Positions 31,532-46,500 of a stretch of 64,000 nt of DNA are shown in pieces (the stretch's first letter is position 1; every line of letters begins with the position of its first letter). The notes under the pieces were generated by a model. The model did not search any database. It was not told the origin of the DNA and saw only the letters and a list, made by a program, of their open reading frames with translations. This DNA is from Saprospiraceae bacterium. GTDB taxonomy: Bacteria > Bacteroidota > Bacteroidia > Chitinophagales > Saprospiraceae. The stretch is taken from contig JAHDHH010000006.1 of NCBI GenBank assembly GCA_020631405.1, positions 47,801 to 111,800 on the forward strand. Direction: 5' to 3'. A program made the translations under genes and the position numbers.

Positions 31532-34500
31532 ATGAGATTATCAAGCTTCGCCACCATTAACACCAAATGCTGTGTTTACCTTTTTCTAATAGTAAGTTGT
31601 TTCTTTTCATTGAGCCAATCGGTAAAGGCATCAAATGTCAATGAAAAAGAACCTATCAACTATGAAGAAATAATAAAAAAATATACAGAAGATCTTAGGT
31701 TCAAAGAAAATATTGGAAAGTATCCGAGTGAGTATAAATATGCTTTAGAGTCTAAACAGATAAATGTTGGCTTCACTGATGAAAAAATATACTCTTGGGT
31801 GTTTAACCCAGAGAAAACAAAAGGTTTTACTTGGGTAACTGAATTTCTTGATAGAAACCCGACAAGTTCTTACAGGCTCAAGAACCTTGATTTAGCAAAA
31901 CATACCTATCTACAAAAAGATGAAGAGATAATCCAACAAGTGGGAAAAGAGCTTTGGATCAATGAGCTTTACAAAGGCATTAACCTCAGATACTATAGTA
32001 GGGGAGATCAGTTGTTAGAATATGATTTTTTAGTTGACCCATGTGAAGATCCAACGCAAATAAAGTATAGACTTGATGGCTTTGACAAATTATCAGTATC
32101 TGAAGATGGAAGACTAAAAATGAATTCACCGTTTGGGGATTTATTTGGAAGTAAACCATATGCTTATCAAATGATCAATGGACAAGAAGTCGAAGTAGCA
32201 GCAAGCTATAAAGTTGAAGCAGACCAAATAAGCTTTGAAATTGGCGATTATGATGAGTCTGCTTATTTAGTGATAGATCCTATTGTACTGGAATGGAGTA
32301 CTTTTTTAGAAGGCTCTAATACTGGAGAGATTTTCGAATTAGATGTAAATGGAGCTGGGGTTTATGCAGTTGGTTCGACGCAGTCAACAGATTTTCCCGT
32401 GACAGCTGGAGTTTTTCAGCCTAACTATAGTGATAAGATTGATGCATATGTAGCCAAATTAACGCATGCTGGACAGCTAGAATGGGCTACCTATTTCGGT
32501 GGTACTTCTACAGAAAATGACCTAAAGATTGAAATAGTTAATGGCTCAATCTTAATTGGTGGAACAACCGTTTCTGAGGATCTACCAACAACAGCTGGAG
32601 TTTACCAAGAAAATTATGGAGGAAGTATTGAAACGTTTATGGCCAGCTTTACTGATTCAGGTATGCTTAATTGGTCTACATACATCGGAGGCACAGAAAG
32701 AGAAGGCAATTTAATTTTTGAGTCAGATGGTACTAGAGTCTTCTTTGCTGGTACTACAAGTTCGGATGATTTGGATGTACCCATGGATGCTTATCAAGCC
32801 ACATATCAAGGAGATACAGATAATTTCTTAGGAGCCCTTGATTTTAATACAGGTACAATGAATTGGATCTCATATCTAGGGGGATCCGACTTTGAGGGGA
32901 AACCTGTTGATTTAATTTTAGATGGTAATAATTTGACACTTGCTGTAGAAAGAACTTTTTCCTTGGATTTACCTCTCCTTAATGCTAATCAAATGAATAA
33001 TGGCGGCCAAGCCGATGCCTACATAGCTCAGTTTCAAAACGATGGAACGGCCCTTTGGCTGACGTACATTGGAGGCGATGGAAACGATTGGATATTTGAT
33101 TTTGATTTTGATGGAACCAGCTTTTATTTGGGAGGTCTTAGTTCTTCCACAGACCTAGCTACTGCTGGAGCTTTTCAAGAAGTCGTTATTGGCACGGACT
33201 GTTGGCTAGCAAGCATAAATAATGCTGGTTTCACAAATTGGTCTACTTATATAAACGGTAACAGCCAAACAGGTATTGAAAGTGGAGGGGAACTAATTAC
33301 AAATATTGAGGTCGATAATGGACACGTTTATTTTATAGCAAATACAAGTGGAGATTTTCCGTTTTCTTCTAATCTTTTAGGTCCTATTACTCAAGGAGCC
33401 AGTTGGTACCCCGATATCGTAGTGGGTAGATTTACGATTGGTGGACAATATTCATGGTCAACTTATTACGCTGGAGAGAATATTGATAGAGGAGAAGATA
33501 TTGAGGTTGCTAATGGTTTTGTTTACGTCTTAGGCTATATAAATTCTTCCATTTTTCCTATATCAGATTATGCGGTTCAAGAATTACCTCAGGGCGGAGA
33601 CCAGCCAGGGCTTGGAATGTTTAAGGAGGAATCTGGAGAGCTAGTTTACTCTACTTATTTTGGTGGAGCCACTAAAGGCCAATTTCCAGATGACCTAGAA
33701 GTATTTGGACAAGATGTCTATTTTGCTTTTTGCGGCGCTCCACAATCTCCGGTAACTACAAATGCCTTTCAATCTTCTACTATGGCTGGAAGAGCTGGTG
33801 TAATTACAAAATTTACGCCTATTATAGGTTTGACTGATAATATTATCGGCCCAAGTAATCAAACCACCTGTCAATTTGGAGTCGCTGAAGAATTGATAGG
33901 GAACCAGGTATTCGCCAGTAATACTTTACCTCAAATAAATTATGGTTCTATAACCATTGATCATCCAGAAGTGGAAGCAAGCTATCAATGGCAGCAGGCA
34001 GATGATCCGGCAGGCCCATGGGAAGATATACCCATTGGAATCACTCAAAATTATTTGCCTTTCGTAACAAACATAACTCAATTTTATAGACGAGTAGCTA
34101 GGTTTGAATGTACAGGCATTGAAAATATTTCTGCTGTGGCAACAGTCTCAGTAAATGATATGGTTGCTTTACAAGTTGACGCCGGACCACCATTTTATAC
34201 TTGTCCAGGAGAAGCTATAACTATTGGTGGAATGCCTACTGCTAGTAATGGGGCAATGCCATACTCGTATGATTGGGATATGGAGGCATTTTTGGATGAT
34301 GAAACTTCCGCGAATCCAACAGCAACAGTTACAGAAACTACCATTTTTTCTGTAATTGTCACGGATGCAAATGGCTGCTCGCAAATAGGACAAACAGTAA
34401 TAACTCCCGTGGCAGCAGATGCTGGTCTAGACCAAACGGTTTGTTTGGGAACTCCTGTACAAATAGGAACAGCTCCCTTGGCAGGACTTACAGGAGCCAC

Positions 34501-37500
34501 TTATGCTTGGTCGCCTATCACGGGTCTAGATAATCCAAACATTGCACAACCAATAGCAAACCCAAGCACGAGCACAACCTATTTTTTAATGCTCACGCTG
34601 GATACTCCAACTGGTCCATGCAGCACATTCGATCAAGTGACTGTCAATCAAGTGCCAGCCCCTTCTGACAATTTTGCTGGACCTGATGTGGTGTCATGTA
34701 ATACAGACCCAGCATTTATTGGAACCATGGATGAAGGCTTTACCTATGTCTGGTCGCCTTCCACATATCTTTCTAATAACACCGGGGCAACAGCAACGGT
34801 TACACCTTTTTTTAACGAAGTACCTCCTAATCAACCGCTAAGCTATACACTCCAAGCGACGATGGGGGATTGTGTCTATGAAGATGAAGTTGAAGTAGCA
34901 TTTGTAAATACAGATGCTGGCATCGACTTTTGTGGACCTAGAATCGTTGGCGATCCAGCGCAAACTGACCTTAACCCTAGCTACATGTGGACAAATCTAA
35001 CGCCAGGAATTGGTACTATAACACCACCCACAAATACAGCACAAGTTATGGTTTCTGCCTCCGTTGGAGGCACCGCAACTTATTTATTAGAAGTAACGTA
35101 TAATGGAACCACTTGCACCGATGAAGTCGATGTCCCAGAAGGATGTGAAGGATGCTTTATTGATATTGGTATTGAGCCTATAGGTTGCCCACTTTTAATT
35201 GATGGTGGGGAACTAACTTTATTTGGATTTGCAGCTGTCACTGGCTACAACTCTAACCAATTACAATACAATTGGACGCCTACAACCGGCTTGTCCGACC
35301 CAAATTCTGCGGTAACTATGGTAACAACAATGGATAATATCGTTTACACATTAACGGTTACCGATTTATTTGGCAACTTTTTATGCTCTGCAATGATTGA
35401 TGTTAATAACCCTAATTATTCGATTCCTGTTTTTATGGCTCAAGACCACGAAGTCTGTGTTGGGACTTCTGTTGATCTTGGACAAGCACCAGTAGTAGGT
35501 TATGAGTATGAATGGCTAGGTCCTGATAATTATGTTTCAAATGAATCTAATCCTACTGTTATCGCTCAATTTGATGAAGAATACTATGTCACAGTTACTG
35601 AAACAGAGACGGGTTGTGTAGTTTTAGATACTGCCACAATAAATGTATCAGATGTGCTCGCGGATGCTGGTGGCGATATTGAAATCTGCTCTGGGGGTAT
35701 TATAACACTAGGAGTGCCTGATCTCAGCAATGGAACATGGTCATATAATTGGGAGCCAGTAAACTCACCATGGCAAAATGGTACCAATGAAAACTCACCA
35801 CAACCAGAGGTTTTAGTCGTTACGGATTTACAATTTTCGTTAACGGTTACTGACCTGGCAAAGTGTTTTGACACAGATGTAATAAATATTACGGTTAATG
35901 ATGATATAGCTTTGGAAGATGCGCCAGATGTTGTTTATTGTCCTGGAAATGAACCAATACAAATAGGTCCAGAACCCATTAATGGGGTTACCTATAGTTG
36001 GTCTCCCACAACAGATCTTTCTTGTGTGGATTGTGCTCAACCACTGGCTTCACCAAGTTCGACAACTATTTATACTTTATCAGCTATGTTTCCGGGTTGC
36101 GAATTTACTGTTACAGATAATGTAATTGTAACAGTACCAGATTATACATTTGATTTAGGAGGGCCTTTGACATATTGTCCAAGTGATGGCCCGGTATCTA
36201 TTGGAGATAATGCTCCTATAGGAGTAGCCTCTTTTCAATGGACACCTAATCTTAATTTATCTTGTAATGATTGTCCAAATCCTACAAGTAATACACTCGT
36301 AGAACAAACCTATACCTTGACAGTTACCTATGAAGATGGTTGCAGTGCTTCTGCTGATATAACGGTTATTCCTTCTGTCTTACCAAATGCAGGCCAAGAT
36401 TATGTGATCTGTTTAGAAGAAAGTGTCACCCTGGGTACTCCAAGTACATCAGATCAATTTATCTGGACACCAACTGATGGTTTGAGTTGCACCACCTGCG
36501 CTACTCCAATTTTTACACCTCCATCTACAGGGATCTTTCAATTTAATCTGACGGAAATAAATGGTACTTGTCAAAATGAAGATCAAGTGACCGTCACTGT
36601 GTTAGGAAATGAAGTTCCAGATCTTCAAACAAGCACGGTATGCGAAAATGGTTGTGTCTTATTGCAAGCTCCGTTTTTTGATAACCATAATTATGTTTGG
36701 TCTCCAGCAGATGGACTTTCAGACCCTACATCGAACGAGACACTGGCATGTCCTGATGAAACAACGAACTATACGGTGGTGATAGAAGATCAAATTTTTG
36801 GTTGCATTACCTCGGCAAATGCATTAGTCGTGGTAAGCCCTCAGGAAGCACCCGTCTTAACAATAGGTGATTTTGAATACTGTGTGGAAGATCCTCCAAT
36901 ATTATTAGACCTTCAGGTGAACCCTCCAAATACAGGAGATTACTCTTTTTCATGGAGTCCTCAAGTAAGTTTATCAAATCCATTTATTCAGCAACCAATA
37001 GCCACTCCACAAGTAACAACTACTTACTATGTTACTGTAACTGATAACACTAATGGATGTGCAAGTGTTGCAGAATCCACGGTCACTGTTGTACCTTGTT
37101 TTGATTGCGATATGGTGCTTAATGCTACCGGTAATTCACCGACTTGTGAAGTAGATGAGATTATGTTATTTGTCAATGTCACTAACGGAACTGGTCCATT
37201 TTTCTATAGTTGGTTAGGGCCACTTGGTTATCAATCAACCCAACAAAATCCAGTAATCCCAAATGCCACAACTCAAATGTCAGGTATTTACACGGTACTT
37301 GTAACAGATGCAAATGGCTGTACGGAAACGGCTATGGTTGACATGCAAGTATTTGAAGATCCTACTTTATCGATAGATATAGCCGAATGTACAGACGGAT
37401 TAAATAGCTACTTTGTTGTGTTTAGTTCGAATGGAACCGTAAGCACAACAGCTGGGACAATAACTGGAAATCAAATTCTAAATATTCCGCTAGGAACAGA

Positions 37501-40500
37501 TATTGTGGTTACCGCTGCTTTGAATGGTTGCACGGTTGAAATACCAGTAATGTCACCAGAGTGCCCTTGTCCAACTATTGATCCACCTATAAACCCAATG
37601 CATGCTGAAATTTGTGAGGGTGATCCGAATCCATCAATAAGTGTTTCAGTAGCCCCAGGGATTGTAGTCGACTGGTATGATGCTGGTATGGGAGGCAATT
37701 TATTGCTAGCAAATAGCACCAGCTTTACACCTACAGGCACATTATCACTTGGTTTACATACCTTCTATGCTGAAGCTGTGGACCTAACTAATGGATGTTC
37801 CAGTACGACTAGAACACCAGTAACCATTTTTGTCAATGAAAACCCAACTTTGGAAGTTAGCTCAAATAGTCCGGTATGTACCACTACCGATATAGAATTA
37901 TACGCTACGGTTAGTGGAGGTGCAGGTCCTTACATATTTAGTTGGACTGGTCCAGGAGGATTTACATCGATGAACCAAAATCCAATTATTCCAAACGCAA
38001 GTTTTGCGATGTCAGGCACTTATACGGTTACTGTTTACACTGGAAATAACTGTTCAGCGACACAAAGTATTGACGTTATTTTACAACAGTTACCGACATT
38101 GGACATCACAGCAACGAATTGCGATAATGGAGCTAATACATTTACCATAACATTCCAGACAAATGGGACAGTCACCGCTTCGAATGGGACTATCTCAGGG
38201 AATCAAGTTATAAATATTCCAGATGGTCAAGATGTAACCTTGATTGCCGAATTAAACGGCTGTTATAGGTTTGTTTTAGTTGAAGGCCTGGACTGTGGTT
38301 GTCCAGATATATTCCCTCCGATGAATCCAATGAATGGAGAAATTTGCCATGGAGAACCAATTCCAACATTAAGTGTCACGGTGGATGCAGGACAGACAGT
38401 AAATTGGTACGATGCTCCAGTGGCAGGAAATTTATTGGCGGCTAATACCACAAGTTTTACTCCACCAGGCCCATTAAACCCAGGAGTCTATAGCTACTAT
38501 GCAGAAACAGCTAATATTCCTGCGGAATGCCCAAGCCCTGGAAGAACTGAAGTTGTACTAATTATACATGCAAATCCGACAGTTCAATTGTCAACATTCC
38601 CAGTATGTGAAGGTGGTACAGCAAGCATATCAACAACGGTGACTGGTGGAACAGCACCATATCAGTTTTTCTGGACTGGACCTAATGGATATAATTCCAA
38701 TATCCAAAATCCAATGATAACTATGGCAAGTCTAAATGATGCAGGAAACTATCTTGTAATTGTCATTGATGCACTTGGTTGTGTAGCTGAAGCAGATATT
38801 GATGTCGTTGTAGAGCAACAACCTTTTTTACTGATAACAAATGTGTATTGTGCACCCAACAATAATAGCTACACAATAGATTTTAGTAGTAATGGTATAG
38901 TAAGCACATCCGCAGGAAGTATTTCTGGAAATCAAGTCCTGAATATTCCAATTGGTGTAAATGTCACACTAAATTCGACCTTGGGTAGCTGTGATGTTTC
39001 AGCTAATGTGACTTCACCAGTTTGTGAGTGTCCAATGATATTTCCTCCAATTAACCCAATACATGCAGAAATTTGCGACGGAGAAACCATACCAAGTTTG
39101 AGCGTAAGTGTACCTGCTGGACAAACAGTCAACTGGTACGATGCTCCAACTGGAGGTAATCTGTTAGCAAGTAATACGACTAGTTATACACCAAGTGGTC
39201 CTCTAGGACCTGGAATTTATACCTATTACGCTGAAACGTTTAATCTGGAGGATGAATGTACCAGTTCTACCAGAACTGAAGTGTTTTTAATTATCCATGA
39301 TCAACCAAGTATAAATTTAGAGACAGAGCCAATTTGTGCATTGGAAACTTTAATTATTGCGTCTAATGTGAGTGGAGGGAATGCTCCATATACCTACGAG
39401 TGGTCAGGACCTAATAATTATAGTTCGAGTAGTCAGGATGTTTCTATTGCCAATGCCACAAACTTAAATGAAGGCACTTATTTCGTTACAGTAACAGATA
39501 CTAATGGTTGTTCTTCCGAAGATTTTATTGATGCAGTAATAAATCCTTTACCAACACTTATAGTGACCAATGTTGTTTGTAGCCCAGATTTTGCGTTTTA
39601 CTCCATTGAATTTACAAGCACTGGCTTAGTGTCAAGTTCTGCAGGAACGGTGTCTGGAAATGAGATAGTAAATATTCCTGCCAATGTTGATGTGGTTTTA
39701 ACAGCTATTTTGAATACTTGTGAAGTAGTGGTATTAGTAACTGCACCAGATTGTGCTTGTCCAATGATTGCTCCACCAATCAATCCAATTAATGGAGAGA
39801 TATGTGAAGGAGAAACCACTCCAGCTTTAATGGTTTCAGTACCTGCTGGAAATACTGTTAATTGGTATGATGCTGCAATAGGTGGTAATTTAATAGGAAC
39901 AGGAACTAGTTTTATTCCAATAGGCCAATTTTCGGCCGGAGTCTATACATTTTATGTAGAGACCTTCAATACGGATACAGGATGTACAAGTAATACAAGA
40001 ACACCAGTTTTCTTGTTTGTAAATCCAAATCCAATAATTATGCTTATGGCTCCTGAAGTTTGTGAAGGAGAAACGATATTTATAAATACCATGGTAACTG
40101 GCGGCTCTGCTCCATACACATATTCATGGACTGGACCAGCAAATTACAGCTCTACAACTCAGAGTCCACAAATACCAAATGCAACAAGCCTTAATGGCGG
40201 TGTCTATTTTGTTACAGTGATTGATGCAAATGCTTGTTCAAGCGAGTCAGAGATTGACGTGACGGTTGACCCATCACCTTTCCTCACTATAGATGAAGTA
40301 GTTTGTGCTAACGATAATAATAGTTTCTCTATAACTTTCACCAGCAATGGAACGGTGACTAGTAACGTTGGGACAGTGGTAGGTAATCAAGTAGTTAATA
40401 TTCCTTCTGGTCAAAATGCGAGCTTAATGGCAACACTAGGAAATTGTTCGATTACGGTTGCTGTTAATGATCCAATGTGCACATGTCCTCCAGTAGATGC

Positions 40501-43500
40501 CCCGATTAACCCAATACCTGCAGAAATCTGCGAAGGCGAAGCTACACCAACGATTTGTGTTTCTGTCGGTGCGAACGAAACGGTATTTTGGTATGATGCG
40601 CCAACTGGTGGTAATATTCTGCTTGAGTCAAGCTTATGCTATACTCCTCCAGGAATCTTAACACCAGGAGTTTACACGTATTACGCAGCAGCAATGAATG
40701 TCATCGATGATTGCTTTAGTGATACACGGACACCAGTGACAATTACTGTGTATCCTAATCCTTTAATTAATCTTGACATTCCATCAGTGTGTGAAGGAGA
40801 AACGATAGTATTTAATGTTTCTACAACCGGAGGTCAATCACCCTATACATACAATTGGACGGGACCCAATGGTTTTAGTTTTAATGGACAAACACCGATT
40901 ATTAACAACGCCATGTTTTCTGATCAAGGAATATATACAGTGGTTGTAACGGATGCTAATGGCTGTATGGATACAGCAATGGATGAGTTGATTGTACATT
41001 CTAATCCTAGCATTACGATCGATGATGTAGTTTGTACTAATGATGAGAATTGGTACACGATCACTTTTACAGCAACAGGAGTTGTCACAAGTAATATAGG
41101 CACGGTCGTTGGAAATCAAGTAATTGATATTCCTGCCGATCAGAATGCTATTTTAACGGTGACTTTAGGAAATTGCTCAATAAGTATAACAGTAAATGCA
41201 CCAATGTGTGCATGTCCACATATTGACGCACCAATAAATGGAACGCCTACAGAAATTTGTGAAGCTGAACCAAATCCAACTATTTGTGTCAGCGTTGGAG
41301 CAGGAGAAACTGTATTCTGGTATGATGCCCCAAGCGGTGGAAATATCTTACTCGAATCCAATTTATGCTACACGCCATCTGGCATCCTGACTCCAGGGGT
41401 ATATACCTATTATGCAGCAGCTATGAATATTATAGATGACTGCTTTAGTAATACCCGGACACCTGTGAGTATAACAGTACATCCTAATCCAATCGTAAGC
41501 CTTGCAGATGCAGAAGTTTGTGAAGGAGAAAATGCCATTTTAGTGATTTCTATCAGTGGAGGTCAAGGACCATTCACTTATAATTGGACAGGACCTAATG
41601 GGTTTACATCCTCTAGTCAGAATCCCATAATACCTAATGCCCAGGAAGTTAATGAAGGTACTTATATGCTGATGGTTATTGATGCAAATGGCTGCATGGG
41701 ATCTGGAGAAGGTGAATTAGTGGTCAATCCTAATCCAGTTTTAGAAATCATTGATAGAGATTGTAATGATGATTTAACTAGTTATTCCATTGATTTTATG
41801 AGTAATGGAATGGTTAGTACCAATGCTGGGACTGTGGTAGGTAATCAAGTAATTAATATTCCTAGCGGTACTGTGGTAAGCATAACATCCATATTAGGGG
41901 ATTGTAGTACTAGTATGATTGTAAATCCACCAGATTGTGAATGTCCAATGATTATGGCTCCTGTAAATCCAATCAATGGTGCAATATGCTTTGGAGAGCC
42001 CATACCTACTGTTTCGGTTACTGTCAGTGTAGGCCAAACAGTCAATTGGTATGATGCACCTTCTGGCGGAAATTTATTGGCATCAGATACGAATAGTTAT
42101 ACACCTTCTGGACCATTAAGTATTGGAACATATACCTATTTTGCTGAAACAATTAATCAAATAGATGGCTGTCCAAGTGATTCTAGAACTCCGGTGATTA
42201 TTGAAGTTTTCGAACTGCCAACTATAAGTGGAACAGACATAGAAGCCTGTGTAGGTCAATCAGTACCCATCAATATTAATTTTAATTCTACAGAGTCGAT
42301 AAGTTCGATTCAATGGAATGGGCCTAACGGATTTGTATCTACACAAGAAGATATACTCCTCACAAATGTGAGCACTGCGATGACAGGAATATATCAGGTA
42401 GTTGTCACCAATATTCATGGCTGTCAAGCAACAATAGACATTGGATTATCTGTAAATGATCTTCCTGTCATTAATTTAATAGACAGAATTTGTTCCGAGG
42501 ATATGGATAGTTACACCATTGTTTTTGAAAGTAATGGTTTAGTGACCAGTGATTATGGAACAGTGCAGGGAAATATGATTGTTGATATCCCAGCTGATCA
42601 GGATGTTTGTGTAAGTGCTACCATAGGGTTTTGCAATATAGAAGATAAAATTTCTGCACCAGATTGTAGTTGTCCTTTTATTTTCCAACCATTAAACCCC
42701 ATGAATGCAGGCATTTGTGAAGGGGATGATAATCCGACCATTAGTGCAGAAGTTGATCCGCCATTTACTATAAATTGGTACGATGCAGTATTAAATGGGA
42801 ACCTTTTATTGGAAAATAGTTTGACGTTTACACCTACAAATACGCTCCCAGTTGGAACGCACACTTTTTATGCAGAGACTTATGATCCAACAGATAATTG
42901 TACAAGCTCTGTGCGTACTCCAGTTTCTATTAGAGTGGATGGTATTCCAACTATAAACTTGATGACAAGTCCAGTTTGTGAAGGGGAATCCTTAGAAATA
43001 ATGGCTACGGTATCAGGCTTATTTGATCAAGCAAGCTTCAGCTGGACAGGACCGCAAAACTTCCAATCAAGTGAGCAAAATATTAGCATAGCTAACGCAA
43101 GCACCCTAAATCAAGGGACATATATCTTGAGTATAATTTCAGGCGCTAATTGTTTGGCAAGCCAGATGATCGAAACCAGTGTAAACTCAAGTCCTTTTAT
43201 TGAAGTAGAAGAGGTACTTTGCCAGGGAGTTGATCAACCATATACAGTTGAATTTAGTTCGAATGGAACAGTTACATCAAGCTTTGGAACTATTGTGGGT
43301 AATCAAGTAATAAATATTCCAGATGGACAGGGTATAAGCTTGACGGCTATTCTCGGAGATTGCGAAACCACGCGAGTGATTATGGCACCTGATTGTAGTT
43401 GTCCTGAAGTGGCTGCACCTACTAATCCAAATCACCAAGAGATTTGTCTTTCAGATGACGTCCCAATGCTCTCAGTAGAAGTACCTAATGGTATTTCAGT

Positions 43501-46500
43501 GAATTGGTATGATGCACCGATTGGTGGAACTTTATTGCTAGCTAATAGCACTAGTTTTACACCTCCAACGCCAAGTCTTCCGGGAATTTCTCGTTACTAT
43601 GCTCAAGCATTGATAGCAGGATCACTTTGTATGAGTGAAGAACGAACACCAGTTTTCTTCACTGTAAATGATTGTCCATGCGATTTGACTACAATGACTA
43701 GCATTAGCTGCAATGACAATAACACTTCTTGGGATTCGACAGATGACTACATAGAGATTTCTATTGATGCATCCATGGTTTACGGAAGCGGTAGTTATCA
43801 AGTAGCTGTAGATGGAGTAAATCTTGGATCCACCACAAATATTAATGATTCATACACGATTATTGGAAATGGTTTAGGGGGTAATCCAATATTGCTTGCA
43901 GATGGAACCTCGAGCTACTCCATAACCGTTTTTGATAGCGAAGATGCTACATGTTTTGATACATTTGAAGTGAGTGCTGATCCATGCAGTAATGACTATT
44001 TTGATTTAGCACTCAGGAAGGTAAATACTGAAGCTTCATCTTATCACCGATATGGAGATGATGTTGATTTTGAAATTACGGTTTGCAATCAAGGAAGCCT
44101 AACTGCCACAGAAGTAATAGTCGCAGACTACTTATCGGATGGCTATATTTTCAACGCCAGTAATAACCCATCGTGGAATTTGGTGAATGGGGTTTTGGAA
44201 ACGACTATTAACCAAATTAATGTTGACCAATGTCAAACAGTTGCCTTAAGCTTGCAAATTGCTGCTGAAGTACAGGACATATCAGAATGGATAAATTATG
44301 CTGAAATATTGAGTGCTAAAAACGGAATGGGAGTGGATATGAATATGTGGGATATTGATAGTAATCCAGGCAGTGACACTGTTTTTGAACGAGCAGTTCT
44401 CCCAGGTGATAGTTCGGATAATGATCTAGAAAGTGCAGACAAAGGAGGAGAAGAAGATGATCATGATCCAGCAGGTATCCAACTTTTAGATCTTGCATTA
44501 ACCAAGCAAATAGATCTCATAGATTATTCAGTTGGCGATTTAGTTGAATTTAGGCTTGATATTTATAACCAAGGTAATGTCGAAGCATTTGAGGTTAGCA
44601 TGGTAGACTATTTACCTGCTGGTTTAAGTTTCGATGCTACGGAAAATAATGGCTGGTCTTTACAAACAGACGGAAACTTGAGTTACACATTAGATAATGT
44701 GCTACTTCCTGGAGAAAGCACTCAAGTGATTCTAAATCTTTACATAGTGAGCAATGAAGGTAGCATGCCTGGAGATTGGTATAATGAAGCAGAAGTGAGT
44801 GCTGCTCATAATAGTGAAGGTGATTTATTGACAGATGCAGATAGTTATCTAGATGATGATCCATCTAATGACAATGACCTAGTTGATGGGCCCGATCCAG
44901 ACAACATCTTTAATGGAGACAATAATGATAATGTCATAAACGAATTAGTAGATGATCCATTTAATAGGGGTGACGATGATGAGGACGATAATGATGCAGT
45001 AGAGTTATTCGTTACTGGCCAGATTGGAGACTTTGTTTGGAAAGACTTAAATGGAGATGGACTTCAAGATGATGGTGAACCGGGCGTTAGTAATGTTGTA
45101 GTGAATCTATTTGATTGCAGTGGAGGATTTTTAACAAGTACAACTACCAATAGTGACGGCTTTTACCAGTTTGATGATCTAAATGCGGGAGATTATCAAT
45201 TGCAATTCGACCTCAGTAATCTAGGAGAAGAGTGCTTGTTTACCGAGAATGGGAACCCATTAAATTCTGCTTTAAATAGTGATGTTAATTTAGCCGGTTG
45301 GACCTCTTGTGTTTCTCTTAAACTAGGAGAGCAACGCTTCGATATTGATGCCGGTTTGATTGCTTTGGCTAGTCTAGGTAATTACGTTTGGCATGATAGA
45401 AATGGCGATGGAATTGCCCAGCAAGGTGAAGAACCTATCGAAGGAGTCAGAGTAAATTTATATGATGCTCAAGGAAACTTTGTGGCTTTCAAGCTTACAG
45501 ATGGAAATGGAAATTACTCATTTAGCCAATTGTATCCAGGAGAGTATTACATTGGATTTAATCCTACAGGGGACTATGAATTTACATTAGCAAATAGAGG
45601 AGGAGATGATAAAAACGATAGTGATGTTGATAATGCTAACGGCATTGGCACAACACAAATAATAGCATTAGAATCCGGAGAATATGATGATAGCTGGGAT
45701 GCTGGTTTGTATATCTGTGCTAAACTGGGAGAGTTAGTATGGTTAGATGCAGAAAAGAATGATGTCTATGATGATTTTGAAAATGGTATCAACGGTGTCA
45801 AGGTAGAAGTATTTAAATCCATTGATGGTGATTATATTCTATACGACTTTGTGTATACTGGGGTTAAACCAGGAACTCCGTCAGATGATGGGTATTGGAA
45901 AATGTGCTTACCACCGGGTACTTACTATTTAAGATTTAGTCAACCGCCTTTTGGTTTAGTTACAGTAAGACCAAATGTTGGTTCGAATGCATCTCTTGAT
46001 AGTGATGTAACGGATGAAAACGGTATGAATACAACAGGAAGTTTTACACTCTATAGTGGCGATGAAAAATGTGATGTTTTAGCTGGATATTATGCTATGG
46101 CTATGATTGGAGACCGAGTTTGGCTTGATACTGATGGTGATGGCCAACAAGATCTTAATGAGCCTGGGGTAGAAGGGGTAGAAGTAGAGGTTCGCTCAGC
46201 TGATAATACGCACAGTATCACTGAATACACAGATGCAAATGGATATTATGAGATAGATGAATTAAAGGCTAAGGATTACTATGTTAGACTTGTACCACCT
46301 AGTGGTTATCAATTAACGCTAGCTAATGTAGGTGATGAAGAAACAGATAGTGATGTTGACCATACGAATGGTCCGAACACAACTAAAACAGTTAGCTTGA
46401 ATTCTGGTGATATCATGCCACATTTAGATGCTGGACTTGTTAGTAGTGTGTTAGCGGAGCAATGGATCGAACTAAGGGCAGAATCAAAAGGAGATCATCA

